From a virus, in the IMG/VR virus record IMGVR_UViG_3300030419_004862, positions 1-37,864 of that record: 37,864 nt of DNA. The stretch is one strand, 5' to 3'. This document shows, in pieces, positions 32,140 through 37,864 of the stretch. The notes beneath the pieces are model-generated. The model did no database searches and was not told where the DNA came from. It was given only the letters and a program-made list of their open reading frames with translations. Made by a program: the position numbers and the translations under genes. The stretch's first letter is position 1. The number at the start of each line of letters is the position of its first letter.

Positions 32140-32459
32140 CACGTACTCAAGTTGCTAAGTATTGGCCGGTGATTACCGGAGTTGCAGTTGGAGTTGGCTG
32201 GCTTGTTACGGGCTCAGTACAACTCGGCGAAATAAAATCAAATAACAAACACAGTCACGAGAAAGCTGCTGTTGAACGTAGCCAGCTCATCAGCGAGGAC
32301 GTGCGCTTGAACAAACGTATCGACAAGACTGATAAAAAACTAAACAGGTTAAAAACTAAAACTGAGTCGATGAACGAAACGGTTATCAAGATAGAGATTG
32401 GGCAGAAGCAGGTTATTAAAAATCAGCAGCGTATTTTGAACAAGTTAGAGGGTAGGTAA
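32136..32459 (+). CDS. Membrane-anchored coiled-coil protein, spanin- or holin-like (107 aa)
   Basis: The start overlaps the endolysin stop (ATGA). Residues 9-27 (YWPVITGVAVGVGWLVTGS) are a single membrane helix. The rest is charged helical coil (RLNKRIDKTDKKLNRLKTKT, VIKIEIGQKQVIKNQQRILN). One N-terminal helix plus a coiled coil fits an inner-membrane spanin (Rz-like) or a haemolysin XhlA-like lysis protein. Family not proven. It ends coupled to the next gene. Confidence 0.65.
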   Translation: MTRTQVAKYWPVITGVAVGVGWLVTGSVQLGEIKSNNKHSHEKAAVERSQLISEDVRLNKRIDKTDKKLNRLKTKTESMNETVIKIEIGQKQVIKNQQRILNKLEGR

Positions 32460-32818
32460 TGGCTAAGAAGAAGACATCAAAACCTTTGTATAAATCGCTT
32501 ACAGTACAAAGCTCTGTGTTGCTAGCGGTCTTGATAGTTGTCAGAGCGTTTTATCCGGAGCACCTTAACGATGAATTGTTTAGTACCTTACTTGCTGTGT
32601 TTGGCCTGGGCGGCGCGGTCGGTGTCCGCCGTGCTCTTGGAATTATTATACTATGTAGCATGCCGGTTTCTGCTATCAATTGTGGACCTTCTGTTTGTGA
32701 GAAGACTAGCATTGTAATCACATCACACCCAGATCTACCTAAGCCAGCGGGCAAGGTGACGGTGAAGTGTGACGGTAAGGACAAGGCTGTTATCATTTCC
32801 AAGAAGGTAACCAAATGA
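32459..32818 (+). CDS. Probable holin with unusual cysteine-containing C-terminal extension (119 aa)
   Basis: The start shares a base with the preceding stop (TAATGG). Residues 1-60 look like a small phage holin: basic N-terminus (KKKTSKPLYKSLTVQ), a membrane helix at about 17-31, a polar turn (YPEHLNDE) and a second helix (FSTLLAVFGLGGAVGVRRAL). A third hydrophobic stretch, GIIILCSMPVSAINC (61-75), resembles a signal or lipoprotein sequence with Cys75, and a soluble tail follows with Cys80 and Cys104. The tail may be a fused outer-membrane-spanin-like part. Holin function is inferred from position and helices. Confidence 0.6.
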   Translation: MAKKKTSKPLYKSLTVQSSVLLAVLIVVRAFYPEHLNDELFSTLLAVFGLGGAVGVRRALGIIILCSMPVSAINCGPSVCEKTSIVITSHPDLPKPAGKVTVKCDGKDKAVIISKKVTK

Positions 32819-33030
32819 CACCCGAACAAGTAGCTGACCTGCTGGTCGCTAGCCTAGAGCAGTACGCCAGAAAGAAGTTGCCAGATTTTATCCAGTCAAG
32901 CTGGATTGCGGCGCTCGCACACCTTGTTGCGGACGGCCTAAAGGATGTGTGGGTAGCTATCATTGAGGACATTACTGTTGTTCGCATCATGTCCGACGAT
33001 GTTGAGATTGTGGACAAGCGCGAAACATAA
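32815..33030 (+). CDS. Small hypothetical protein (71 aa)
   Basis: Starts at the overlapping ATGA of the holin-like gene. It is mainly amphipathic helix (EQVADLLVASLEQYARKKLP, WIAALAHLVADGLKDVWVAI) with an acidic tail ending DKRET. There is no true membrane span. It is the last gene of the late plus-strand block. Function unknown. Confidence 0.6.
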   Translation: MTPEQVADLLVASLEQYARKKLPDFIQSSWIAALAHLVADGLKDVWVAIIEDITVVRIMSDDVEIVDKRET

Positions 33031-33086
33031 CACCACACCGCAGTGCCCCGAATAAAATAAAACTTACACAAAAACTAACTAACCTA

Positions 33087-33119
33087 TTGCACCCTATCTA
33101 AACTGTGTGTACAGTGTAC
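33087..33119 (+). promoter_or_regulatory. Candidate promoter of the replication arm with overlapping palindrome
   Basis: TTGCAC (33087-33092), 17 bases, TACAGT (33110-33115); the -10 matches 4/6. The perfect palindrome GTACA-G-TGTAC (33109-33119) covers the -10. TGTACAGT recurs on the plus strand in the control region at 5157-5164. The first gene starts at ATG 33143 behind AGGAGTGTAACA. An operator that blocks RNA polymerase is plausible. Confidence 0.5.
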
Positions 33120-33142
33120 GTACTTACAGTAGGAGTGTAACA

Positions 33143-33304
33143 ATGTTTCCAGAAACCTATGAGGATTACTATGTCTCGTTTCTCCACCACATGGTGGATG
33201 AGCACGGGTGGGATACCGACGATGTGATCTACTTTGTGGATGCACCACACAAGTGGCGGCGGGAATTGAAAGAGTTCAAGGACACAGGGGAGGTTGAGGT
33301 TTGA
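33143..33304 (+). CDS. Small acidic hypothetical protein (53 aa)
   Basis: I chose ATG 33143, which has AGGAG seven bases upstream; an upstream ATG at 33107 lies inside the promoter. The product begins MFPETYEDYYVSFLHHMVDE and carries KWRRELKEFKDTGEVEV. It is acidic, aromatic and helical. No family recognised. It is the first gene of the replication arm, a usual place for small takeover proteins. Confidence 0.65.
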   Translation: MFPETYEDYYVSFLHHMVDEHGWDTDDVIYFVDAPHKWRRELKEFKDTGEVEV

Positions 33305-33513
33305 ACTTATCAGAGCAGCAAAAGAAGGCGTATAAATTTATCCAATCTTACAACGATGAGACTGGCTTTTGCCCAACGCTTAGGGAGATTGCTAACCACC
33401 TGTCTATCTCAGTCAATGCAACCAGGGAAAAGCTCAACGCCTTAAAGAAGAAAGGCCTTGTTGAGTGGACACCAAGAACCCCAAGGACAATACGGACAAC
33501 CGATGAGAATTAG
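33301..33513 (+). CDS. LexA-type winged-helix DNA-binding protein without peptidase domain (70 aa)
   Basis: Starts at TTG 33301 overlapping the previous TGA. The sequence QQKKAYKFIQSYNDETGFCP followed by TLREIANHLSISVNATREKL closely resembles the N-terminal DNA-binding domain of LexA (helix-turn-helix with PTLREIAxxLxIS, then a winged end, KKKGLVEWTPRTPRTIR). The C-terminal Ser-Lys autoproteolysis domain is absent. It may bind SOS-like or phage operators constitutively. Context suggests control of the replication arm. The next gene starts inside its 3' end. Confidence 0.8.
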   Translation: MNLSEQQKKAYKFIQSYNDETGFCPTLREIANHLSISVNATREKLNALKKKGLVEWTPRTPRTIRTTDEN

Positions 33514-34282
33514 GGCCATCAAACCAGAGTTCTTTTTTGATGAAGAGCTTGCAAACCTACCGCCGCTTACCCGCCTTCTTTACATTGGCTTGTGGTGTGA
33601 GGCAGATGACGAGGGTCGCCTGCGATTACACCCAATGTACCTTCGAGGTAAGCTGTTTCCATACTCAAGTGAAGACCTTCAGCCTCACATTGACTCACTG
33701 AAGTCTCATGGAAAGCTCATTGAGTACTCAGTGAAGGCTCAAACATACGGTTTTCTGCCTAACTTTAACACCCATCAGCGCATCAATCGGCCATCAAAAA
33801 GTAAGCTGCCAGAACCACCAACAAACGTTGCACTGAAGGCCCTCACTGAATCCTCAGTGAATACTCACGGAGGGCTCACTATAGGAAAGGAAAGGAAAGG
33901 AAAACAAAGCGCGCCCTCGTGTGCGCGTGAGGTTTGTTCATCTTCCAGGGAGTTGCTTGACGAGTGGAATAAGTTATCTGGTCAGTCGCGGAAGCTGAAA
34001 GCCTTTGACCGCCGGGTTAGTCCGAGGCTAGGCGATGGCTTCAGTAAGGCTGATGTGTTGTGTGTGATCAGGTGGGTGTTTGCTAGCGAGCACAAGTCTG
34101 CTCACTACCTTAGAGAAAACGGCTACGCTAGACCAGAGACAGTGTTCAGGGCTAGCAAGTTTGAGAGCTACCTTGAACTAGCTAAGCTTGGCGGCGACCT
34201 TCTGTCCGTTGTCAGCCAGAGAAACAGCGATGGCCCTCAACCTTTGATTGAGTACGCAGATGGGGAGAAGGTATGGGGCTGA
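33503..34282 (+). CDS. Phage replication initiator-like protein (259 aa)
   Basis: I chose ATG 33503 (MRIRAIKPEFFFDEELANLP...), which matches the N-terminus of a common group of phage replication proteins (RxIKPEFF xDEELA xLxxxxRLLYIGLW xxADxEGRL). This winged-helix domain is followed by a Ser-rich linker and a helical C-terminal part from about residue 150 (ELLDEWNKLSGQSRKLKAFD) with DnaD/loader-like content. It lies directly upstream of the DnaB helicase. The likely role is origin binding and helicase loading. No origin is identified. A longer reading from 33458 is possible but lacks support. Confidence 0.75.
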   Translation: MRIRAIKPEFFFDEELANLPPLTRLLYIGLWCEADDEGRLRLHPMYLRGKLFPYSSEDLQPHIDSLKSHGKLIEYSVKAQTYGFLPNFNTHQRINRPSKSKLPEPPTNVALKALTESSVNTHGGLTIGKERKGKQSAPSCAREVCSSSRELLDEWNKLSGQSRKLKAFDRRVSPRLGDGFSKADVLCVIRWVFASEHKSAHYLRENGYARPETVFRASKFESYLELAKLGGDLLSVVSQRNSDGPQPLIEYADGEKVWG

Positions 34283-35571
34283 CGAACCATGAGGCAGAGC
34301 GCCGAGTTCTCGGCTGCTTCTTACGTTTTGATGGACTATCCGAATTGCACTGTGCGAGCTTACAGCCAGAGGATTTCAATGAGGGTAGACACGTTATGAT
34401 TTTCTCTGCAATCGCCCAGGCTGTAACGGAGGGCCAGCCAACAACGATGGCCTTTATTGCTGACAGACTAAGAGCTAACAACCAGCTAAAGATTGTGACG
34501 TCTTCGTACCTCACGGGGTTACACGAGGATGTGGGCACTCGTATCGGATTGGAGTTTTGGATTGGAAAGGTTCGTAATTTGTCGCGCCTGCGGGGCTTCC
34601 GTAAGCTTGCCCAAGAGCTTGCTGCTGACGCTGAACAGCAAGATGATGGTGACTCGGAAGCTTTCTTCAATAGCTCAGTGTTGCAACTGGTTGGGCTACT
34701 CAAATCACCAAGCGCAAAGAACACGGTCACGCCAATCTCAAGACTTGTTGACTTGGCGATGTCTGACTTAACCGCTAGAGCAGAGCGGAACATTATACCT
34801 GCAGAGCCAACAGGACTCAACGCAATCGACAGGCTGGTAGGTGGTTTGCGAAAGCAAAACCTAGTTGTTGTTGCAGCCAGACCGGGCATGGGCAAGTCCG
34901 CACTGGCCGCTGGTTGGGCGGTCAAGCAGTCGCGCAAGAAGGTGTCCGTGCTCTTCTCTCTTGAGATGGCTGGATTGGAGTTGGCCCAGCGCATCTTGTC
35001 GGACACGGGCAACATACCTTTCGCCAGCTTGAATGCTTCAGTCCCATCAGGGCCAGAGATTTTCCGGGCCAAAAACGCTGCCAAGACACTGGCAGACCAC
35101 AAGCTATTCATTGACACATCGCCGGTACTCAGGGTTGCGGACATCAGGGCGCGTTGCATTAGGCTAAAGGCAACACAGGGAGACATTGGCCTTGTGGTTG
35201 TGGACTACCTGCAACTACTAGCCCCAGAAAACAAACGCGACCCAAGAGAACAACAGGTCGCACAAATGTCGCGAAGCCTAAAGGCTCTAGCCAAAGAACT
35301 CGATGTCCCCGTGGTGGCGTTAGCTCAACTCAACAGGGGCAACGAGGCCAGACCAGACAAGAGGCCACGGCTGAGTGACCTCCGGGAATCTGGAGCCATT
35401 GAGCAAGACGCAGACCTTGTGGTGTTTGTGCACAGGCCAAGCTACTACAAGCCAGGGGAGCCAGACGACGGCGTTGCTGAACTAATCATAGCCAAAAATA
35501 GAAATGGCCGGTGTGGCAAGGCAAGGGTAAGGTGGGTCGGTGAGAAGGTGAGGTTTGAGAATGCCCATTAG
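34273..35571 (+). CDS. dnaB: Replicative DNA helicase, DnaB family (432 aa)
   Basis: The hexameric helicase opens the fork. Residues 5-120 are the N-terminal helical domain (AERRVLGCFLRFDGLSELHC). The RecA-like core shows Walker A RPGMGKSA (203-210), the SLEMAG motif (229-234), Walker B with Asp311 in LVVVDYLQLL and the end motif SDLRESGAIEQDADLVVFVH. All key residues are present. Translation overlaps the initiator gene by 10 bases. No primase domain is attached, and no primase or polymerase is found elsewhere, so host primase is probably used. Confidence 0.95.
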   Translation: MGLTNHEAERRVLGCFLRFDGLSELHCASLQPEDFNEGRHVMIFSAIAQAVTEGQPTTMAFIADRLRANNQLKIVTSSYLTGLHEDVGTRIGLEFWIGKVRNLSRLRGFRKLAQELAADAEQQDDGDSEAFFNSSVLQLVGLLKSPSAKNTVTPISRLVDLAMSDLTARAERNIIPAEPTGLNAIDRLVGGLRKQNLVVVAARPGMGKSALAAGWAVKQSRKKVSVLFSLEMAGLELAQRILSDTGNIPFASLNASVPSGPEIFRAKNAAKTLADHKLFIDTSPVLRVADIRARCIRLKATQGDIGLVVVDYLQLLAPENKRDPREQQVAQMSRSLKALAKELDVPVVALAQLNRGNEARPDKRPRLSDLRESGAIEQDADLVVFVHRPSYYKPGEPDDGVAELIIAKNRNGRCGKARVRWVGEKVRFENAH

Positions 35572-35740
35572 ACAGACACAGAGCACGTATAACAGGACTT
35601 TAACCCCCAGGCCAGGGGCAACTAAGGGTGAGGCGGTAAAGCCCAGAGAAACAGCAGCTAAAAGAGCCCGAGTATTTGCAAGGCTACCTGCTGAGTTTCC
35701 TGCGCCACCACCAACAGCAGGAGGGACAAGCAATGGGTAA
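35561..35740 (+). CDS. Small basic proline-rich hypothetical protein (59 aa)
   Basis: ATG 35561 lies within the end of the helicase gene with GAGG seven bases upstream; the end overlaps the start of the nuclease gene. The product (MPIRQTQSTYNRTLTPRPGA...) is basic, Arg/Pro/Thr-rich and probably disordered, with an AAKRARVFARLPAEFPAPPP segment. Coupling at both ends favours a real gene. Function unknown. Confidence 0.5.
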   Translation: MPIRQTQSTYNRTLTPRPGATKGEAVKPRETAAKRARVFARLPAEFPAPPPTAGGTSNG

Positions 35741-36170
35741 GGCACAGCGAGACAAGGGCCACCGCTTTGAGCGTCAGGTGGCGGCAGATGCAACTGTGGC
35801 TCTGGGCAAGAAGGTTACACGGACAATCCAGTTTAGGGGTGGTGAGTCTGAAGGTTCAGATGTTGTTGTTGAGCCCTTCGCGATTGAGTGTAAGGCATAC
35901 AAGAAAGTTGGAGGGCTAATCAATAGGGCTTATGAGCAGGCTAAGCGTGACGCCAAGGAGGGGTTTATTCCCATCTGTATATGCAAGGGCGACAGACAAG
36001 AGCCTTTAGTTACGATGGGTTACAGCGATTTCTGGGAGCTGATCAGGGAGTGGCGAGAAAGGGGTGAGGGTTATGACGCACCCTACGATGCGGCTACTGT
36101 CAGGGAGTTTGAGAAACTGTTCGCGGTAGCGGTTGATCGTGAGATTAAGAAGAAAGAAGGTGAGAAATGA
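35733..36170 (+). CDS. PDDEXK-fold nuclease, probable Holliday-junction or recombination nuclease (145 aa)
   Basis: I chose ATG 35733, with AGGAGG eight bases upstream; an upstream ATG at 35676 is unlikely. The N-terminus KGHRFERQVA supplies Glu13, and GSDVVVEPFAIECKAYK gives Asp43, Glu52 and Lys54, the D...ExK core of PDDEXK enzymes. The later helix (INRAYEQAKRDAKEGFIPI) and CKGDRQEPLVTM strand fit Hjc/VRR-like small nucleases. In this position, between helicase and annealase, a recombination or resolution role is likely. Substrate not shown. Confidence 0.78.
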   Translation: MGKAQRDKGHRFERQVAADATVALGKKVTRTIQFRGGESEGSDVVVEPFAIECKAYKKVGGLINRAYEQAKRDAKEGFIPICICKGDRQEPLVTMGYSDFWELIREWRERGEGYDAPYDAATVREFEKLFAVAVDREIKKKEGEK

Positions 36171-36343
36171 AGACATTTATAGTTAAAATTTCGCAGTATT
36201 TGCGGCCCTATGGCCCCTCGTACGACACCTACGTCGTAAAGGCAGAGAGCATAAACTGTGTCTGGGAGTTCTTTAGTAGTCAGGACGAGCTGGGAGATAT
36301 TTCCATTCGCGAGATAGATAGCGAGAAGGTTATCAGTGTTTGA
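36167..36343 (+). CDS. Small hypothetical protein (58 aa)
   Basis: ATG 36167 overlaps the nuclease stop (AATGA), with AAGG and GAG just upstream. The product begins MKTFIVKISQYLRPYGPSYD and has strand-strand-helix order with CVWEFFSSQDEL and DISIREIDSEKVISV. The pattern is of a small alpha/beta protein. No family named. Stop-start coupling and clear protein-like composition support it. Confidence 0.65.
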   Translation: MKTFIVKISQYLRPYGPSYDTYVVKAESINCVWEFFSSQDELGDISIREIDSEKVISV

Positions 36344-36416
36344 GCTTGCTAACTATGTTGCGGGAGAAGATGAATTTAAACAGAGGAGTATAACACACAA
36401 TGACGATTCCATTTGA
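36336..36416 (+). CDS. Possible 26-aa reading frame
   Basis: A GTG at 36336 behind GAGAAGG opens a frame beginning MFELANYVAGEDEFKQRSIT that stops inside the annealase gene. It is short and acidic; there is no homology evidence. Listed as weak. Confidence 0.2.
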   Translation: MFELANYVAGEDEFKQRSITHNDDSI

Positions 36417-37200
36417 GATTAGAGAAGTTTTAGAGAAAAGGTTCGAGCCCGGTGAATGCTCGATACACCCGTATCATAAGTGGACTTACGTTGAGGGCCA
36501 CCGCGTAATCCACCGGCTCAATGATGCGTTTGAGGGCGGCTGGAGTCACACGATAATCAACCGCTGGCGAGAGGGTGACACGCTTATGGTCACGGTTAGG
36601 GTTACGGCTGACATGTTCTGGATGAATGAGCACGGCATGAGGGAGGAGACCACTGTAAGCCATGAGGGCTTTGGCTCTGCTGACGTGAAGTTCCGCAAGT
36701 GTAAGGCCAGGACGTGTGAAATCTGCCCAACTAACCCCAACCATATGGGACCGGTGGACATTGGTGGTGACTGGAAGGCCGCTGCAACTGACGGGCTAAA
36801 GAAAGCCTCAACCCACTTTGGTGTCGCTCTTCACCTTTACGATGCCGCAGATGCGATCCACCATGACACCAGGGAGGACCACCACAGAAGAAAGGGTGAA
36901 AGGATGACACCCAACTTCAACACCAGCATAGGTGGAGGGCCGACGCCGCAGCGTCAGCCAGCGTTACCAGCACAATCGCCACCGCAGCAGCAACAAGCAC
37001 CGCAGCAGCAGGCTGCAGGTGACATACCTCAGTGCGAGAAATGCGGCAGTGATGTCTGGAACAATCGCGAAAAGTGTGCTGGCGGTTGGCGTGGCCCAGT
37101 GTTTAAATGTAAGGACCGGGCGTGTGACTGGGTGAAGTGGAAAGAAAAAGCGGAAGCGCCACCCGCGCAGCCTATTCCGCTAGATGAGATACCTTTTTAG
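36400..37200 (+). CDS. Rad52-type single-strand annealing protein with zinc ribbon and SSB-like tip (266 aa)
   Basis: ATG 36400 has AGGAG upstream. Residues about 10-150 match the Rad52/22 annealase domain (HKWTYVEGHRVIHRLNDAFE, GDWKAAATDGLKKASTHFG, VALHLYD). It would anneal complementary strands for recombination-dependent replication. A Cys cluster lies at 101-109, then a Gln/Pro linker (about 180-205) and a four-Cys zinc ribbon (Cys212, 215, 226, 237/242). The chain ends PLDEIPF, like the acidic DDDIPF tip of bacterial SSB that recruits repair proteins. It lies at the end of the replication arm, beside the nuclease. The tip call is mine, from sequence alone. Confidence 0.85.
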   Translation: MTIPFEIREVLEKRFEPGECSIHPYHKWTYVEGHRVIHRLNDAFEGGWSHTIINRWREGDTLMVTVRVTADMFWMNEHGMREETTVSHEGFGSADVKFRKCKARTCEICPTNPNHMGPVDIGGDWKAAATDGLKKASTHFGVALHLYDAADAIHHDTREDHHRRKGERMTPNFNTSIGGGPTPQRQPALPAQSPPQQQQAPQQQAAGDIPQCEKCGSDVWNNREKCAGGWRGPVFKCKDRACDWVKWKEKAEAPPAQPIPLDEIPF

Positions 37201-37480
37201 ATAGGTTGAACTTGGCTATTGCCTCGGCTTGTGCTGGGGAGGGTAGGTGCTGCTGCCGTTCGGGCTCAAGGTGCCTGCCCTTCTCTGCTCGTTTTCTCAT
37301 GGCGACCGCTTGAACAATGGCCGCTGTGCATGAGTCACACAGGTCGTCAAGCTGCTCCCCTGGTGGGTCAACGGTGAAGTTGATTTTCATTTGCCGCCAC
37401 CCATCAGGGGATTTACCTGTCGCCGTGTGCGCTACCCGCGAGCAAGTGTCGCATACCCACTTGACTTGCTCGTGCCTCAA
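37172..37480 (-). CDS. Zinc-binding hypothetical protein (102 aa)
   Basis: Starts at TTG 37480, overlapping the stop of the gene before (TTGA), with AAGG five bases upstream. Two CxxC pairs, CDTC near residue 10 and CDSC near 48, flank a tryptophan-containing strand (PDGWRQMKINFTVDPPGE), as in small phage zinc ribbons. A helical basic tail follows (AVAMRKRAEKGRHLEPERQQ). Its 3' end overlaps that of the convergent annealase gene by 29 bases. No named family. Confidence 0.7.
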   Translation of the reverse strand: MRHEQVKWVCDTCSRVAHTATGKSPDGWRQMKINFTVDPPGEQLDDLCDSCTAAIVQAVAMRKRAEKGRHLEPERQQHLPSPAQAEAIAKFNLSKKVSHLAE

Positions 37481-37707
37481 TAGACCTTCTCAATTGCCGC
37501 TAGCAATGTGGCCAGCTTTACCATGGTGTTGGATGGCTGGCTGCACCGCTTGTCCCCTACATCTTTGCCGTCATCGCTTTCAGCTTGCGCCTTGTAGGTG
37601 TAGAGTTGCTGGACGTGTGCAAGCCCAAGTAAGTCGGCTGCACGAGTGGGGCTCCACCCTGCGTCCTTGATAATCAACATGAGTTTTTGTGCGTTTGTGT
37701 CATCCAC
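37477..37707 (-). CDS. Small HTH-like hypothetical protein (76 aa)
   Basis: I chose GTG 37707, with GGAGG six bases upstream (MDDTNAQKLMLIIKDAGWSP...); a longer reading to 37764 lacks a ribosome binding site. The first 40 residues hold a helix-turn-helix-like stretch, GWSPTRAADLLGLAHVQQLY, followed by a polar linker and a C-terminal helix (MVKLATLLAAIEKVY). This suggests DNA binding. Its stop and start overlap those of both neighbours. Confidence 0.65.
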   Translation of the reverse strand: MDDTNAQKLMLIIKDAGWSPTRAADLLGLAHVQQLYTYKAQAESDDGKDVGDKRCSQPSNTMVKLATLLAAIEKVY

Positions 37708-37864
37708 GGTGGTCCTCCGAATCAAAAGCAAAGTTTGCGGTTTGCTCAGCAAAGGAAAGCACACGCTTGGCTAGCTCAATCACATCGTCACAGTGCTTAT
37801 CCAAACCATTAAAGCCAGCGTTACCAGCACAAATGGCCTTAATATCCTCCGCTGCAGAGCGTAG
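37700..37864 (-). CDS. 3' part of the gene that starts at 410 (end copy)
   Basis: The window ends inside this gene; 37864 to 37731 repeats bases 134 to 1 and 37730-37700 adds the C-terminus (FAFDSEDHRG and TGA). It is the continuation of the gene starting at 410 on the circular map, not a second gene. Three bases differ from the left copy, all at third codon positions and silent. Confidence 0.8.
   Translation of the reverse strand, partial: LRSAAEDIKAICAGNAGFNGLDKHCDDVIELAKRVLSFAEQTANFAFDSEDHRG
37731..37864. repeat. Terminal direct repeat of bases 1-134 (circular overlap)
   Basis: 131 of 134 bases match the left end. Differences are T30/C37760, T51/C37781 and A57/G37787, all transitions. 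A gene reads through the join in frame, so the simplest explanation is one circular or circularly permuted genome closed in assembly, with two variants supplying the ends. Confidence 0.85.

Noticed and set aside
34212-35186. Minus-strand frame of 324 codons opposite the helicase
   Set aside because: Antisense to a well-conserved DnaB gene; no motifs of its own.
37731-37864. Terminal repeat as true packaged terminal redundancy (T7-like ends)
   Set aside because: Short length, three differences and a gene reading through it fit assembly overlap better. T7-like phages also usually carry an RNA polymerase, which is absent.

Overview
The window is the genome of a short-tailed (podovirus-like) double-stranded DNA bacteriophage, essentially complete. 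Its last 134 bases (37731-37864) repeat its first 134 with three differences. A gene that runs off the left edge on the minus strand continues in frame at the right end, so the map closes into a circle of about 37,730 bp. The evidence for a podovirus is a large terminase, portal, scaffold, coat protein, adaptor, tail nozzle and three large ejection-type proteins, with no tape measure, sheath or baseplate. I see no integrase, DNA polymerase, RNA polymerase or tRNA, so it probably relies on host polymerases and is probably lytic. The host cannot be named from the sequence. Ribosome binding sites are mostly GGAG-like and starts are ATG, GTG and TTG.

Layout. (1) 37172-37864 plus 1-4439, minus strand: a leftward cluster of small, tightly coupled accessory genes. 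They include a GP88-like protein, zinc-ribbon proteins and several genes under 60 codons. A candidate promoter lies at 4478-4506, and many of the genes start behind the same short leader sequence. (2) 4601-4945, minus: an HTH protein that may be read from a leaderless transcript. (3) 4946-5494: the only long gene-free stretch, with a very C-rich minus-strand transcript, possible operators and candidate promoters. (4) 5495-10709, minus: large terminase, two small proteins, portal and one unknown. (5) 10710-10857: divergent control region. (6) 10858-31160, plus: scaffold, major capsid protein, a terminator, adaptor, tail nozzle, beta-helix protein, small virion proteins, three ejection-type proteins and a LamG-like fibre. 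(7) 31172-33030, plus: a tiny lysine-rich protein, a GH25 endolysin and membrane proteins forming a lysis cassette. (8) 33087-37200, plus: a promoter with an overlapping palindrome, then a LexA-like DNA-binding domain, a replication initiator-like protein, a DnaB helicase, a PDDEXK nuclease and a Rad52-type annealing protein that ends like SSB.

How it works together (inference). The two early arms face each other and converge at 37172-37200. The rightward arm supplies origin loading, helicase and recombination, and the leftward arm supplies small takeover or accessory proteins. Unusually, the packaging genes (terminase, portal) are transcribed away from the capsid and tail genes, from a 148-bp divergent region. 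The most interesting points are the SSB-like tip on the annealing protein, the repeated start-site module in the small-gene arm, palindromes at or next to each early promoter, the possible leaderless regulator, and end differences that are all synonymous.
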